Positions 7,986 through 16,623 of a DNA stretch of 64,000 nucleotides are shown piece after piece. How positions within the stretch are numbered: position 1 is the stretch's first letter; each line of letters starts with the position of its first letter. Under the pieces are notes generated by a model. That model worked only from the letters and a program-made list of their open reading frames with translations. It was not told where the DNA came from and made no database searches. Source of the stretch: Flavobacterium sp. ENC (GTDB taxonomy: Bacteria; Bacteroidota; Bacteroidia; Flavobacteriales; Flavobacteriaceae); contig NZ_JAJMOY010000005.1 in the NCBI RefSeq assembly GCF_020991415.1, positions 372,001 to 436,000 of the forward strand, written 5' to 3'. Position numbers and translations under genes: made by a program.

Positions 7986-8489
7986 ATGGAATTCAAAGAA
8001 GCAAAAAACAAATTCGTACAAACCTGGGGAGCACTGGGTTCCCAATGGGGAATCAATAAAACCATGGCGCAAATTCATGCTTTACTGATGGTTTCAAACG
8101 AACCTGTTTCTATGGAAGACGTTATGGAAGAATTACAGATTTCACGCGGAAACGCCAGCATGAACCTGAGAGCTTTAATGGATTGGGGAATTGTTTATAA
8201 AGAATACAAAGCCGGAGAAAGAAGAGAATTCTTTACTGCCGAAAAAGACCTCGATGAACTGGCTGTAAAAATTGCAAGGGAAAGAAGCAAAAGAGAAATT
8301 AAACCCGCTCTTAAGATCCTGAAAGAAGTTTCCTCAATTGAAGCAAAAGATTCGGCTGAAGAAAAACACTTTGTCGACCAAACCAATAAACTGTATGATT
8401 TTGTTCTGAAAGCAGACAATATTTTAGACAAAATGACTGAGTTTAAAGAAAACTGGTTAGGCCGTCTGGTTTTGAAAATTATGAAGTAA
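7986..8489 (+). CDS. GbsR/MarR-family winged-helix transcriptional regulator
   Basis: The 167-residue protein has an N-terminal helix (FVQTWGALGSQWGINKTMAQIHALL), then a winged helix with a clear recognition element (VSMEDVMEELQISRGNASMNLRALMDWGIV) and a wing (GERREFFTAE), followed by a long charged dimerisation helix region. This is the GbsR subgroup of MarR-type regulators. It is followed by an operon (8557-11115) whose upstream region carries the same palindrome as its own promoter, so it probably represses both itself and that operon. The ligand is unknown; the downstream redox and lipid-binding-like genes suggest membrane or redox stress, but this is inference. Confidence 0.85.
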   Translation: MEFKEAKNKFVQTWGALGSQWGINKTMAQIHALLMVSNEPVSMEDVMEELQISRGNASMNLRALMDWGIVYKEYKAGERREFFTAEKDLDELAVKIARERSKREIKPALKILKEVSSIEAKDSAEEKHFVDQTNKLYDFVLKADNILDKMTEFKENWLGRLVLKIMK

Positions 8490-8514
8490 ATCTTAAAATA
8501 AAAAAATTTAATTA

Positions 8515-8540
8515 TAACTTTCATTTTTTTCTGAAAGTTT
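8515..8540. promoter_or_regulatory. palindromic operator, copy 2
   Basis: TAACTTTCA and TGAAAGTTT flank an 8-base spacer, matching copy 1 at 7935-7960 in arms and spacing. It lies 17 bp before the ATG of the 110-aa membrane protein gene, and in both copies TGAAAGTTT continues into TAAAA. Confidence 0.65.
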
Positions 8541-8556
8541 AAAACAATTAATAATC

Positions 8557-8889
8557 ATGAAAATCATAAAATACATCAACACATTTGCCATCACCCTCCC
8601 TTTTTTAATTGCAGCCACCTATCCGATCTATAAAGAAGGTGCAATAATATTTGCTATTATATCAACTATGGCGACGGGATTTCTTCAATTTTCACTGGGA
8701 ATAAAAATGCTCATTGACAATCCACGAAACAAAAACCTGCAACTGTATATTGCGGGGGTTGTAACCTTCTTTGCACTTTGGCTGACCAATGTCTTAATAA
8801 GTTACAATGATTTTATAAACTACATCCTTTTTCCTATTCCCTTGATTTTGGCTATTTACCTTTCTCTGTTAGTTTATAAAAAAGAATAA
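8557..8889 (+). CDS. small membrane protein (about four TM segments)
   Basis: 110 residues with four hydrophobic segments at about residues 8-25, 29-48, 62-83 and 88-106, and a positively charged loop (DNPRNKNLQ) in the middle. There is no motif I can tie to a function. It is the first gene after the second palindrome and is followed after 37 bp by the DCC-family gene, so it is probably the head of the GbsR-controlled operon. Confidence 0.75.
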   Translation: MKIIKYINTFAITLPFLIAATYPIYKEGAIIFAIISTMATGFLQFSLGIKMLIDNPRNKNLQLYIAGVVTFFALWLTNVLISYNDFINYILFPIPLILAIYLSLLVYKKE

Positions 8890-8926
8890 ACGAATAGTAA
8901 AGTCGAAAATAAAAAAAACATACATT

Positions 8927-9748
8927 ATGAAAACGCTGCAAAACCAAACCTTACTTTATGATGAAGACTGCCCGTTGTGCCAGGTGTACACAACAGGTTT
9001 TATAAAAGCAAAAATGTTAGACGAAAACGGCCGTAAATCTTATGGCCAACTGAGCGAAACCGAACAGGCTTTTGTAGATGTAAAACGTGCCTCAAACGAA
9101 ATTGCCTTAATTGACAATCAAAACAAAACCGTGCTCTATGGCATTGACAGCCTCCTCAAAGTAATCGGGTTTTCTTTTCCCTTAATTGAAAAAATCGGGA
9201 ACCTGAAACCTGTTAACTTCTTTCTGAAAAAACTGTATTCATTTGTTTCTTACAATCGAAAAGTCATTATTCCGGGTAAAATTAATAAGGATCAAAAATT
9301 ACAATGTGTTCCGGATTTCAACTACAAATACCGCTTTTTATTTATTGCATTTGCAAGTATAATCACGTCAATAGTATTGTATCATTATGCTGCTTTACTT
9401 CCGGTTTTGCCACAAGCCGGTATTACCAGAGAAGTACTAATTGCGTTAGGCCAGCTCATTTTTCAGAGTTTTTTTATATTGAAATCTGACAAAAAAACGA
9501 TCCTGAATTATGCAGGGAACCTAATGACCGTTTCTCTAATGGGATCTTTATTACTGCTTCCCCTACTCGCGCTTCAGACCGTTGTAAATGTTCCGGAAAA
9601 TGTAATATTGGGTTGGTTTGCCATTACGGTTCTGATCATGTTTACGGAACATTTCAGAAGAATTAAAATGCTGGAATTGCCTGCTTATCTTTGTCTGACA
9701 TGGGTGGTATACCGAATTATTGTTTTACTATTAATTTTGAATTTCTAG
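8927..9748 (+). CDS. DCC-family thiol-disulfide oxidoreductase-like protein with C-terminal membrane domain
   Basis: The N-terminal 120 residues are a DCC (DUF393) domain with the thioredoxin-like motif YDEDCPLC (C15 and C18). After about residue 125 come four or five hydrophobic segments ending at the C-terminus, so this is a membrane-anchored form of the family; at 273 residues it is longer than a lone DCC domain (about 120). The redox partner is unknown. It lies in the same operon as a TIGR01777 epimerase (3-bp gap) and an SRPBCC protein, a grouping I recall from other Flavobacterium genomes. Confidence 0.8.
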   Translation: MKTLQNQTLLYDEDCPLCQVYTTGFIKAKMLDENGRKSYGQLSETEQAFVDVKRASNEIALIDNQNKTVLYGIDSLLKVIGFSFPLIEKIGNLKPVNFFLKKLYSFVSYNRKVIIPGKINKDQKLQCVPDFNYKYRFLFIAFASIITSIVLYHYAALLPVLPQAGITREVLIALGQLIFQSFFILKSDKKTILNYAGNLMTVSLMGSLLLLPLLALQTVVNVPENVILGWFAITVLIMFTEHFRRIKMLELPAYLCLTWVVYRIIVLLLILNF

Positions 9749-9751
9749 ATC

Positions 9752-10657
9752 ATGAAGAAACTTATCATCGCAGCAGGAACCGGTTTTTTAGGGCAAAGCC
9801 TGCTCACTCATTTCAAAGATAAATTTGAAGAAATCGTTATTTTAACCAGAGGACAGGCAAAAATACGCAACGGAATTAAATATGTAAACTGGAACGCCAA
9901 AACTTTTTCCGGTTGGGAAAGGGAATTGGAAAATACAACCGTCTTAATAAATCTTGCCGGAAAATCTGTGGACTGCCGGTATACCAAAGAAAACAAAAAA
10001 GAAATCTTATTATCCAGAATCGAAAGCACGAAGGTTTTGAATAAAGCGGTTTTAAAATGTGTAAATCCTCCAAAACACTGGCTGAATTCATCGACTTCTA
10101 CCATCTATCGTTTTTCTTTAGATAAGGAAATGGATGAGGTCAATGGTGAAATTGGAAATGACTTCTCTATGAACGTAGCACAATCCTGGGAAAAATCATT
10201 TTTTAAAACTGAAACCCCGGGAACTTTAAAAACGGCATTGCGAACTTCAATAGTTTTAGGAAAAAAGGGCGGTGCATTAATCCCGCTAAAAACGCTCGCA
10301 AAAATGGGTTTTGGCGGAAAACAGGGAAAAGGAAACCAGATGACAAGCTGGATTCATGAAGCCGATTTTGCCCGCGCCATTGCTTTTATAATTGAAAAAG
10401 AAATAACGGGTGTTGTCAATATCGTGTCTCCGAAACCAATTGAAAACAAAAATTTCATGTCACTGTTGCGAAAAGCGGTTGGAAGATCGTTTGGAATTCC
10501 GATTAGTGAAACATTATTGAAATTTGGGTCTGCGATTATCAGAACAGAACCAGAACTTGTCCTGAAAAGCCGAAATGTGATTCCGAAACGGCTGCACGAA
10601 AATGGTTTTCAATTTGAATTTGACACTCTGGAAAAAACTTTAAAAGATCTCATCTAA
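9752..10657 (+). CDS. TIGR01777-family epimerase (SDR39U1-like)
   Basis: The 301-residue protein has a Rossmann start with AAGTGFLGQSL in place of GATGFIG, then VILTRG, INLAGKSVDCRYT, a SSTSTIYR active-site region and a GLxxxGKQGKGNQMTSWIHEADFARA segment characteristic of TIGR01777 (YfcH-like) NAD(P)-binding proteins; it ends with the family's DUF1731-like tail (RLHENGFQFEF). The substrate is unknown. Its stop codon overlaps the start of the next gene by one base (TAATG), indicating translational coupling. Confidence 0.85.
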   Translation: MKKLIIAAGTGFLGQSLLTHFKDKFEEIVILTRGQAKIRNGIKYVNWNAKTFSGWERELENTTVLINLAGKSVDCRYTKENKKEILLSRIESTKVLNKAVLKCVNPPKHWLNSSTSTIYRFSLDKEMDEVNGEIGNDFSMNVAQSWEKSFFKTETPGTLKTALRTSIVLGKKGGALIPLKTLAKMGFGGKQGKGNQMTSWIHEADFARAIAFIIEKEITGVVNIVSPKPIENKNFMSLLRKAVGRSFGIPISETLLKFGSAIIRTEPELVLKSRNVIPKRLHENGFQFEFDTLEKTLKDLI

Positions 10658-11115
10658 TGACCACGATACATTTAGCTACCCAAATAAACGCCTCAAAACA
10701 AATTACTTTTGATACGGCCAGAGATATTGATTTACATCAAAAATCAGCTGCTACTTCTAATGAAAAAGCAATTGCCGGCATCACTTCAGGGTTAATTAAT
10801 AAAAATGAAACCGTGACCTGGCGCGGCAAACATTTCGGTTTTTACCTCACCCATAAAAGCAGAATTACCCAAATGGATTTGTACGATTATTTTCTGGATG
10901 AAATGGAAGAAGGAAAATTCAGATCATTCCGGCACCAGCATTTTTTTGAAGAAAAAAACGGCATTACCATCATGAAAGACCATTTACAATATGAAACGCC
11001 CTATGGAATCTTCGGAAAATTATTTGACGTCTTATTTCTCGAAAAACACCTGACCAATTTTCTTTTGGCAAGAAATAAAATCCTGAAAGAGACCGCTGAG
11101 AAAAAACAGGAATAG
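10657..11115 (+). CDS. SRPBCC family protein
   Basis: 152 residues with the SRPBCC/START-like pattern: ATQINASKQITFDTARDIDLHQKS, a WRGKHFGFYLTHKSRI strand, then FRHQHFFEEKNGITIMKDHLQYETPYGIFGKLFDVLFLEKHL and a long C-terminal helix. Proteins of this type bind hydrophobic ligands or act as cyclase-like enzymes; the ligand here is unknown. Last gene of the GbsR-associated operon; start overlaps the epimerase stop by one base. Confidence 0.78.
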   Translation: MTTIHLATQINASKQITFDTARDIDLHQKSAATSNEKAIAGITSGLINKNETVTWRGKHFGFYLTHKSRITQMDLYDYFLDEMEEGKFRSFRHQHFFEEKNGITIMKDHLQYETPYGIFGKLFDVLFLEKHLTNFLLARNKILKETAEKKQE

Positions 11116-11223
11116 ATTATTTTACCCTTTTTTCCAGAAAAAATGTAACCAGTTTTTCACGCAGATTTAGCAGATTTTAATTTACTCATTTGACTTGCCT
11201 CCAGCTAAAGCTTAAATTTTATT

Positions 11224-12030
11224 CTAAAGAAACACAATCATCAGCCACCAGAAAATCGGTACGCTCTCTACCCAGAAAGAAGTGTAGTATTTAGAGCGTT
11301 TTGGATTCGCAAACAGAATAAATAACATTAACGTCACCACCATGATCAAATTGATAATCAGGTCGTGAAGCGTAAACGTCAATATTCCTAAAATCCAAAA
11401 CGGAATCAACAGTGAAAATCCTAAGATTTTAGTTCGTTTCACGCCAATGGTCTGCGGAACCGTTTTTAAATGCGGATCGTCATTGGCCAGATCTAAAATC
11501 TCAAAAACCAGGATCAGCACAAAAACCAACACAAAACGCTGGATACACTTTATAAAAAAATTAGCTGTAAAGAGAATTTCAGCATTTACATAAGGCAATA
11601 CCAGGGTCGCCCCCACCCAGCAAAGGGCTACAATATAAATTTTTACTCCGGCCCAGTTTCTGGCATTTTTTCGATTGGGAAAGAACGGAAGCGTATAAAG
11701 TGCTGTTATGGCAAAAATCCCAACCGAAACCACTTGTGTAATCCGCTTTAAATGAAAAAAATAATACCCCACTAAAATCAGGGAAATAAAACTTAAAACG
11801 GCAATAATTTTCAGCTGATTTCCGATCGGTTTTTTTTTGACCCGGACCAAAGCATCGTATTTAACAAAATTATACCCCACAATTGTCCCGAAAAAAACAA
11901 ACAAGGCCATGGCTTCATCATATTGAATATGAAACACATGAAACGTTATCCGAACCAAAGCATAACACGATAAAGCCACGTGAATACTGCTGTTTAAATA
12001 AAAATCTAATACCTGTTTTGGAAGTTTCAT
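11224..12030 (-). CDS. UbiA-like membrane protein
   Basis: 268 residues with about seven hydrophobic segments. The cytoplasmic loop DLANDDPHLKTVPQTIGVKRTK resembles the second Asp-rich motif of UbiA prenyltransferases (DxxxD followed by a conserved T and G). The first motif is reduced to NFVKYDA, lacking the usual NDxxDxxxD, so activity as a classical prenyltransferase is doubtful. No quinone or heme pathway genes are next to it. It could be a divergent UbiA enzyme or a degenerate relative. It is transcribed alone, divergently from gcvP. Confidence 0.6.
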   Translation of the reverse strand: MKLPKQVLDFYLNSSIHVALSCYALVRITFHVFHIQYDEAMALFVFFGTIVGYNFVKYDALVRVKKKPIGNQLKIIAVLSFISLILVGYYFFHLKRITQVVSVGIFAITALYTLPFFPNRKNARNWAGVKIYIVALCWVGATLVLPYVNAEILFTANFFIKCIQRFVLVFVLILVFEILDLANDDPHLKTVPQTIGVKRTKILGFSLLIPFWILGILTFTLHDLIINLIMVVTLMLFILFANPKRSKYYTSFWVESVPIFWWLMIVFL

Positions 12031-12126
12031 AGCTCAAATCTAATCAATTGGTAACAAATCAACTCTTTAGTTATAAATTTCATAAAAATTGAAGTTAAAA
12101 ATACCTATTAAATTATTAATAATACT

Positions 12127-12134
12127 TAATTTTG
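12127..12134 (+). promoter_or_regulatory. -7 promoter element (TAATTTTG) for gcvP
   Basis: TAATTTTG matches TAnnTTTG and lies 31 bp before the gcvP ATG. No TTTG box is found at the expected distance upstream. Confidence 0.5.
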
Positions 12135-12165
12135 CGCGACAAAAAAACAACACTTTTACAACTAT

Positions 12166-15015
12166 ATGAAAACAGATGCTTTTGCTTTAAGACACATTGG
12201 TCCAAGAGAAACAGATCTTCAACACATGTTACAAACAATTGGAGTTGAATCGATCGAACAACTTGTTTACGAAACCCTTCCAGATGACATTCGTTTAAAA
12301 GCACCTTTAAACTTAGATCCGGCGATGACGGAATACGAATTCGCAAATCATATTCAGGAATTAGGAAAGAAAAACAAAGTATTCAAATCGTATATTGGTT
12401 TGGGTTATCATCCAACTATCGTTCCGGCTCCAATTCAGAGAAATATCTTCGAAAATCCAGGATGGTATACTGCTTATACGCCTTATCAGGCAGAAATTGC
12501 TCAGGGTCGTCTTGAAGCTATTTTAAATTTTCAGACTACTGTTATTGAATTAACCGGAATGGAAATTGCAAATGCTTCTTTACTTGATGAAGGAACTGCT
12601 GCTGCTGAAGCTATGGCTTTGTTATTTGATGTTCGTACACGTGACCAAAAGAAAAACAACATAAATAAATTCTTCGTTTCAGAAGAAATTTTACCTCAGA
12701 CTTTATCTGTACTACAAACGCGTTCAACTCCGGTTGGAATTGAATTAGTGGTTGGAAACCACGAAACTTTTGATTTTTCAAATGAGTTTTTCGGAGCTAT
12801 TTTACAATATCCCGGAAAATATGGCCAGGTAAATGATTATAATGCTTTTGTTGCTAAAGCAAAAGAAAACGAAATTAAAGTAGCTTTTGCTGCTGATATT
12901 TTATCATTAGCGGCTTTGACTTCTCCGGGAGAAATGGGAGCTGCAGTCGTTGTTGGAACTTCACAGCGTTTTGGTGTCCCAATGGGTTATGGTGGTCCTC
13001 ACGCTGCTTTTTTTGCCACTAAAGATGAGTATAAAAGATCCATGCCGGGTCGTATCATCGGAGTTTCTATCGATGTAAACGGAAATCGTGCCTTACGTAT
13101 GGCGTTGGGAACTCGCGAGCAGCACATTAAACGTGAAAAAGCAACTTCAAATATTTGTACCGCTCAGGTTTTATTAGCGGTTATGGCCGGAATGTATGCA
13201 GTTTACCACGGACCAAAAGGCTTAAAATATATTGCAGACAAAGTTCACGCATCGGCGGTTACAACTGCTGAAGCTTTAAATAAACTAGGAGTTTTCCAAA
13301 CCAATACTGCTTACTTTGATACTATTTTGGTAAAAGCTGATGCTCAAAAAGTAAAAGCTATTGCGGAGAAAAACGAAGTAAACTTCTTCTATGCTGATGC
13401 CGATACAATTTCGATTTCGTTAAATGAAACCACTTCAATTGCCGACATCAACCAAATTATTGCCATTTTTGCTGAAGCTTTAGGAAAAGAAACTTTTACT
13501 GTTGCTGAATTAGCGACTGCAAGTCAGTTACCGGCTTCATTAGAAAGAACATCACCTTTCTTAACGCATGATGTATTCAACAATCATCATTCTGAAAGTC
13601 AGATCATGCGTTACATCAAAAAATTAGAGCGTAAAGATTTATCATTGAATCATTCGATGATTTCATTAGGTTCTTGTACGATGAAATTAAACGCAGCTTC
13701 AGAAATGTTGCCTTTATCAATGCCAAACTGGAACAGCATTCACCCGTTTGCACCAGTTGAGCAAGCCGAAGGGTACATCACGATGCTTAAAAAATTAGAA
13801 GAGCAATTAAATGTAATTACAGGATTTGCCGGTACAACATTGCAGCCTAACTCCGGAGCTCAGGGAGAATATGCAGGTTTAATGGCGATTCGTGCTTACC
13901 ATTTATCAAGAAACGAAAGTCACCGTAATGTATGTTTAATTCCTTCATCTGCTCACGGAACAAATCCTGCTTCTGCAGCGATGGCCGGAATGAAAATCAT
14001 TGTTACCAAAACTACTCCGGAAGGAAATATTGATGTAGAAGATTTAAGAGAAAAAGCGATTGAACACAAAGATGATTTATCTTGTTTAATGGTAACGTAT
14101 CCTTCTACTCACGGAGTTTTCGAATCTTCAATAATTGAAATCACGAAGTTAATCCACGACAATGGCGGATTAGTCTATATGGATGGTGCGAATATGAACG
14201 CGCAGGTTGGATTAACAAATCCTGCTACAATTGGCGCTGATGTTTGTCACTTAAACTTACACAAAACATTCGCTATTCCTCATGGTGGTGGCGGACCTGG
14301 AGTTGGCCCAATCTGTGTAAACGAAAAACTGGTTCCGTTTTTACCAACAAACCCAATCTTAAAAGTAGGCGGTGAACAAGCCATTACAGCGATTTCATCT
14401 GCACCTTACGGATCAGCTTTAGTATGTTTAATTTCTTACGGTTACATCACCATGATGGGTGCCGAAGGATTAAAAAGCGCTACAGAACATGCTATTTTGA
14501 ATGCTAATTACATGAAATCACGTTTCGAAGGGCACTACCCAATTCTGTATACAGGAGAATGCGGAAGAGCTGCTCACGAAATGATTTTAGATTGTCGTGC
14601 ATTTAAAGAAAACGGAATTGAAGTTGGTGATATCGCGAAACGCTTGATGGATTACGGTTTCCACGCTCCTACGGTTTCTTTCCCGGTTGCAGGAACTTTA
14701 ATGATTGAGCCTACTGAATCTGAAGATTTGGCAGAATTAGATCGTTTCTGTGATGCGCTTATTTCAATTAGAAAAGAAATCGAAGCTGCAACAGCCGATA
14801 ATAAAAACAATGTATTGAAAAATGCACCTCACACTTTGGCAATGTTAACTACAGATGCCTGGGATTTCCCTTATACCAGAGAAAAAGCGGCTTACCCATT
14901 AGAGTATATCGCTGAAAATAAATTCTGGCCATCAGTTCGTCGTGTAGATGATGCTTATGGTGACAGAAACTTAATCTGCAGCTGTGCTCCAATTGAAGCT
15001 TATATGGAAAACTAA
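12166..15015 (+). CDS. gcvP: aminomethyl-transferring glycine dehydrogenase (P-protein), single chain
   Basis: The 949-residue length matches the single-chain P-protein, which decarboxylates glycine with PLP and passes the aminomethyl group to lipoyl-GcvH in the glycine cleavage system. The N-terminal half (FALRHIGPRE, YIGLGYHPTIVP, DEGTAAAEAM) and C-terminal half (LGSCTMKLNAASEM, NAQVGLTNP) are both present. The PLP lysine is K700 in LNLHKTFAIPHGGGGPG. gcvT and gcvH are not beside it, as is usual in Flavobacterium. A -7 element precedes it and a strong terminator follows at 15040, so it is a single-gene transcript. The gene uses T/A-ending codons more strictly than its neighbours, as expected for high expression. 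Confidence 0.97.
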   Translation: MKTDAFALRHIGPRETDLQHMLQTIGVESIEQLVYETLPDDIRLKAPLNLDPAMTEYEFANHIQELGKKNKVFKSYIGLGYHPTIVPAPIQRNIFENPGWYTAYTPYQAEIAQGRLEAILNFQTTVIELTGMEIANASLLDEGTAAAEAMALLFDVRTRDQKKNNINKFFVSEEILPQTLSVLQTRSTPVGIELVVGNHETFDFSNEFFGAILQYPGKYGQVNDYNAFVAKAKENEIKVAFAADILSLAALTSPGEMGAAVVVGTSQRFGVPMGYGGPHAAFFATKDEYKRSMPGRIIGVSIDVNGNRALRMALGTREQHIKREKATSNICTAQVLLAVMAGMYAVYHGPKGLKYIADKVHASAVTTAEALNKLGVFQTNTAYFDTILVKADAQKVKAIAEKNEVNFFYADADTISISLNETTSIADINQIIAIFAEALGKETFTVAELATASQLPASLERTSPFLTHDVFNNHHSESQIMRYIKKLERKDLSLNHSMISLGSCTMKLNAASEMLPLSMPNWNSIHPFAPVEQAEGYITMLKKLEEQLNVITGFAGTTLQPNSGAQGEYAGLMAIRAYHLSRNESHRNVCLIPSSAHGTNPASAAMAGMKIIVTKTTPEGNIDVEDLREKAIEHKDDLSCLMVTYPSTHGVFESSIIEITKLIHDNGGLVYMDGANMNAQVGLTNPATIGADVCHLNLHKTFAIPHGGGGPGVGPICVNEKLVPFLPTNPILKVGGEQAITAISSAPYGSALVCLISYGYITMMGAEGLKSATEHAILNANYMKSRFEGHYPILYTGECGRAAHEMILDCRAFKENGIEVGDIAKRLMDYGFHAPTVSFPVAGTLMIEPTESEDLAELDRFCDALISIRKEIEAATADNKNNVLKNAPHTLAMLTTDAWDFPYTREKAAYPLEYIAENKFWPSVRRVDDAYGDRNLICSCAPIEAYMEN

Positions 15016-15039
15016 AAATCAGTTTTCTTGTTCATATCC

Positions 15040-15078
15040 AAACCCGACAGACTTTAAAACCTGTCGGGTTTATTTTTG
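15040..15078 (+). terminator. rho-independent terminator after gcvP
   Basis: An 11-bp stem (AAACCCGACAG/CTGTCGGGTTT) with a 10-base loop is followed by ATTTTTG. Confidence 0.85.
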
Positions 15079-15080
15079 TT

Positions 15081-15141
15081 TCATGTTTCATGTTTCATGT
15101 TTCATGTTAACTTGAAACCTGAAACTTCAAACCTGAAACAA
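15081..15141. repeat. 7-bp tandem repeat (CATGTTT) and GAAAC-rich hairpin
   Basis: Four copies of CATGTTT are followed by AACTTGAAACCTGAAACTTC and a further GAAAC unit. The first half can pair with the second, giving an imperfect hairpin. Intergenic, with no coding potential. Confidence 0.6.
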
Positions 15142-15334
15142 AAAAAACTTTCTCCGCCACTTTCATTTCAAACGTTTGAAATCTCGGTAAAACTTAAAAT
15201 TCATTAAAAAATAAACAATAAATTCCACAAAAAATTATTATTTCATAATTATATGCATGCATAGTATTTTTTATGACAGTTATCATGATTTTATTTATAA
15301 TTTAGCAATAAATTTACCGGATAATCGAGGAATA

Positions 15335-16393
15335 ATGAAAATAAAAATAATAGGCATAGGAAGTTATATTCCAAATAAAGAAGTAAGCAATACTGATTTT
15401 GGGGACCATGTTTTTTTGAATGAGGATGGAACTGCTTTCGCTTACCCTAACGAAGTTGTAATTAAAAAATTCAAAGGTATTACCGGAATCGAAAATCGCC
15501 GTTATGCCGAAGATTATCACACTTCCTCAGATTTAGCCTATTTTGCTGCTGAAAGAGCAATTGAAAATGCTAAAATCGATCGTGAAACTTTAGATTACAT
15601 TATTTTCGCCCATAATTTTGGCGACGTAAAATCAGGAACACATCAAACCGATATTCTTCCGAGTTTAGCAACCCGTGTTAAAAATAAACTCGACATTAAA
15701 AACCCTAAATGTGTCGCTTACGATATTCTTTTCGGATGTCCGGGCTGGATTGAAGGTGTCCTTCAGGCCAATGCTTTTATCAAATCCGGAATGGCAAAGA
15801 GAGTTCTGGTAATTGGCGCTGAAACCCTTTCGAGAGTTGTTGATGATCACGACCGTGATTCCATGATTTATTCGGATGGTGCAGGTGCTTCGGTTCTGGA
15901 AGCCTCTGATGATGAAGCAGGATTATTATCGTATGAAAGCGCTACTTTCGCTAACGAGGAAGCTAATTTTTTATACTTCGGAAAATCATACAATCCTGAT
16001 TTGGATCCGGATATCAAATACATCAAAATGTATGGCCGTAAAATTTACGAGTTTGCTTTAAGTCAGGTACCATGTGCTATGAAAGAATGTCTTGACAAAA
16101 GCGGAATCGGAATTGAAGAGGTAAAGAAAATCCTGATTCACCAGGCCAACGAAAAAATGGACGAGGCAATTGTGGCCCGTTTTTATAAATTATACGACAA
16201 GACGCCACCTGAAAATATTATGCCGATGAGTATCCATGATTTAGGGAACAGCAGCGTCGCCACCGTGCCTACGCTATTTGATTTGCTGATACAGGGCAAA
16301 TTAGAAAATCATGAAATCAACAAAGGTGACGTTGTTATTTTTGCTTCTGTCGGAGCAGGAATGAATGTGAATGCTTTTGTATACCGATATTAA
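15335..16393 (+). CDS. 3-oxoacyl-ACP synthase III family protein (KASIII-like)
   Basis: The start chosen is ATG 15335 (MKIKIIGIGSYIP), preceded by GAGG; an in-frame ATG at 15257 would add 26 residues with no family similarity. The resulting 352-residue protein has the KASIII triad: C135 in LFGCPGWIEG, His in ILIHQANEKM, and Asn in the DLGNSSVATVPT segment. It therefore condenses an acyl-CoA starter with malonyl-ACP or a related substrate. It contains the insertion typical of the KASIII-like group rather than standard FabH (VFLNEDGTAFAYPNEVV), so a role in special fatty acid or lipid synthesis is possible. It stands alone here and is not in a fab cluster. Confidence 0.87.
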   Translation: MKIKIIGIGSYIPNKEVSNTDFGDHVFLNEDGTAFAYPNEVVIKKFKGITGIENRRYAEDYHTSSDLAYFAAERAIENAKIDRETLDYIIFAHNFGDVKSGTHQTDILPSLATRVKNKLDIKNPKCVAYDILFGCPGWIEGVLQANAFIKSGMAKRVLVIGAETLSRVVDDHDRDSMIYSDGAGASVLEASDDEAGLLSYESATFANEEANFLYFGKSYNPDLDPDIKYIKMYGRKIYEFALSQVPCAMKECLDKSGIGIEEVKKILIHQANEKMDEAIVARFYKLYDKTPPENIMPMSIHDLGNSSVATVPTLFDLLIQGKLENHEINKGDVVIFASVGAGMNVNAFVYRY

Positions 16394-16409
16394 AATATAG
16401 TTTGCAGTC

Positions 16410-16556
16410 GCAGTATTCAGTTTTCAGTCTCAGTTTACAGTCGCCGTTAGCAGTCCGGATATTGAATTTAGTTTTCAGTCAAAGTTTATATACTGAATAC
16501 CGTGACTGAAAACTGTGACTGAATACCGTGACTGAACACCGTGACTGAAAACTAAA
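16410..16556. repeat. CAGTTTTCAGTC-type intergenic repeat with inverted halves
   Basis: The left half carries CAGTATTCAGTTTTCAGTC-type units, the right half four units of the form CCGTGACTGAAAACT or CCGTGACTGAATA. The halves are roughly inverted, so a long imperfect stem can form. A short relative lies at 43358-43388. Confidence 0.65.
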
Positions 16557-16560
16557 AAAA

Positions 16561-16590
16561 AGTCCGCATTTTAAAATGCGGACTTTTTAG
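16561..16590. terminator. bidirectional rho-independent terminator
   Basis: A perfect 24-bp palindrome (AGTCCGCATTTT/AAAATGCGGACT) is followed by TTTTTAG and preceded by a run of eight A, so it can act on both strands. The next gene's -7 element begins at 16591. Confidence 0.8.
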
Positions 16591-16598
16591 TATATTTG
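16591..16598 (+). promoter_or_regulatory. -7 promoter element (TATATTTG) for the methyltransferase
   Basis: TATATTTG matches TAnnTTTG, 25 bp before the ATG at 16624. It directly abuts the terminator hairpin, so the -33 region lies inside the palindrome. Confidence 0.5.
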
Positions 16599-16623
16599 CG
16601 CCTTTGCTGTTAAAAAATATAAG

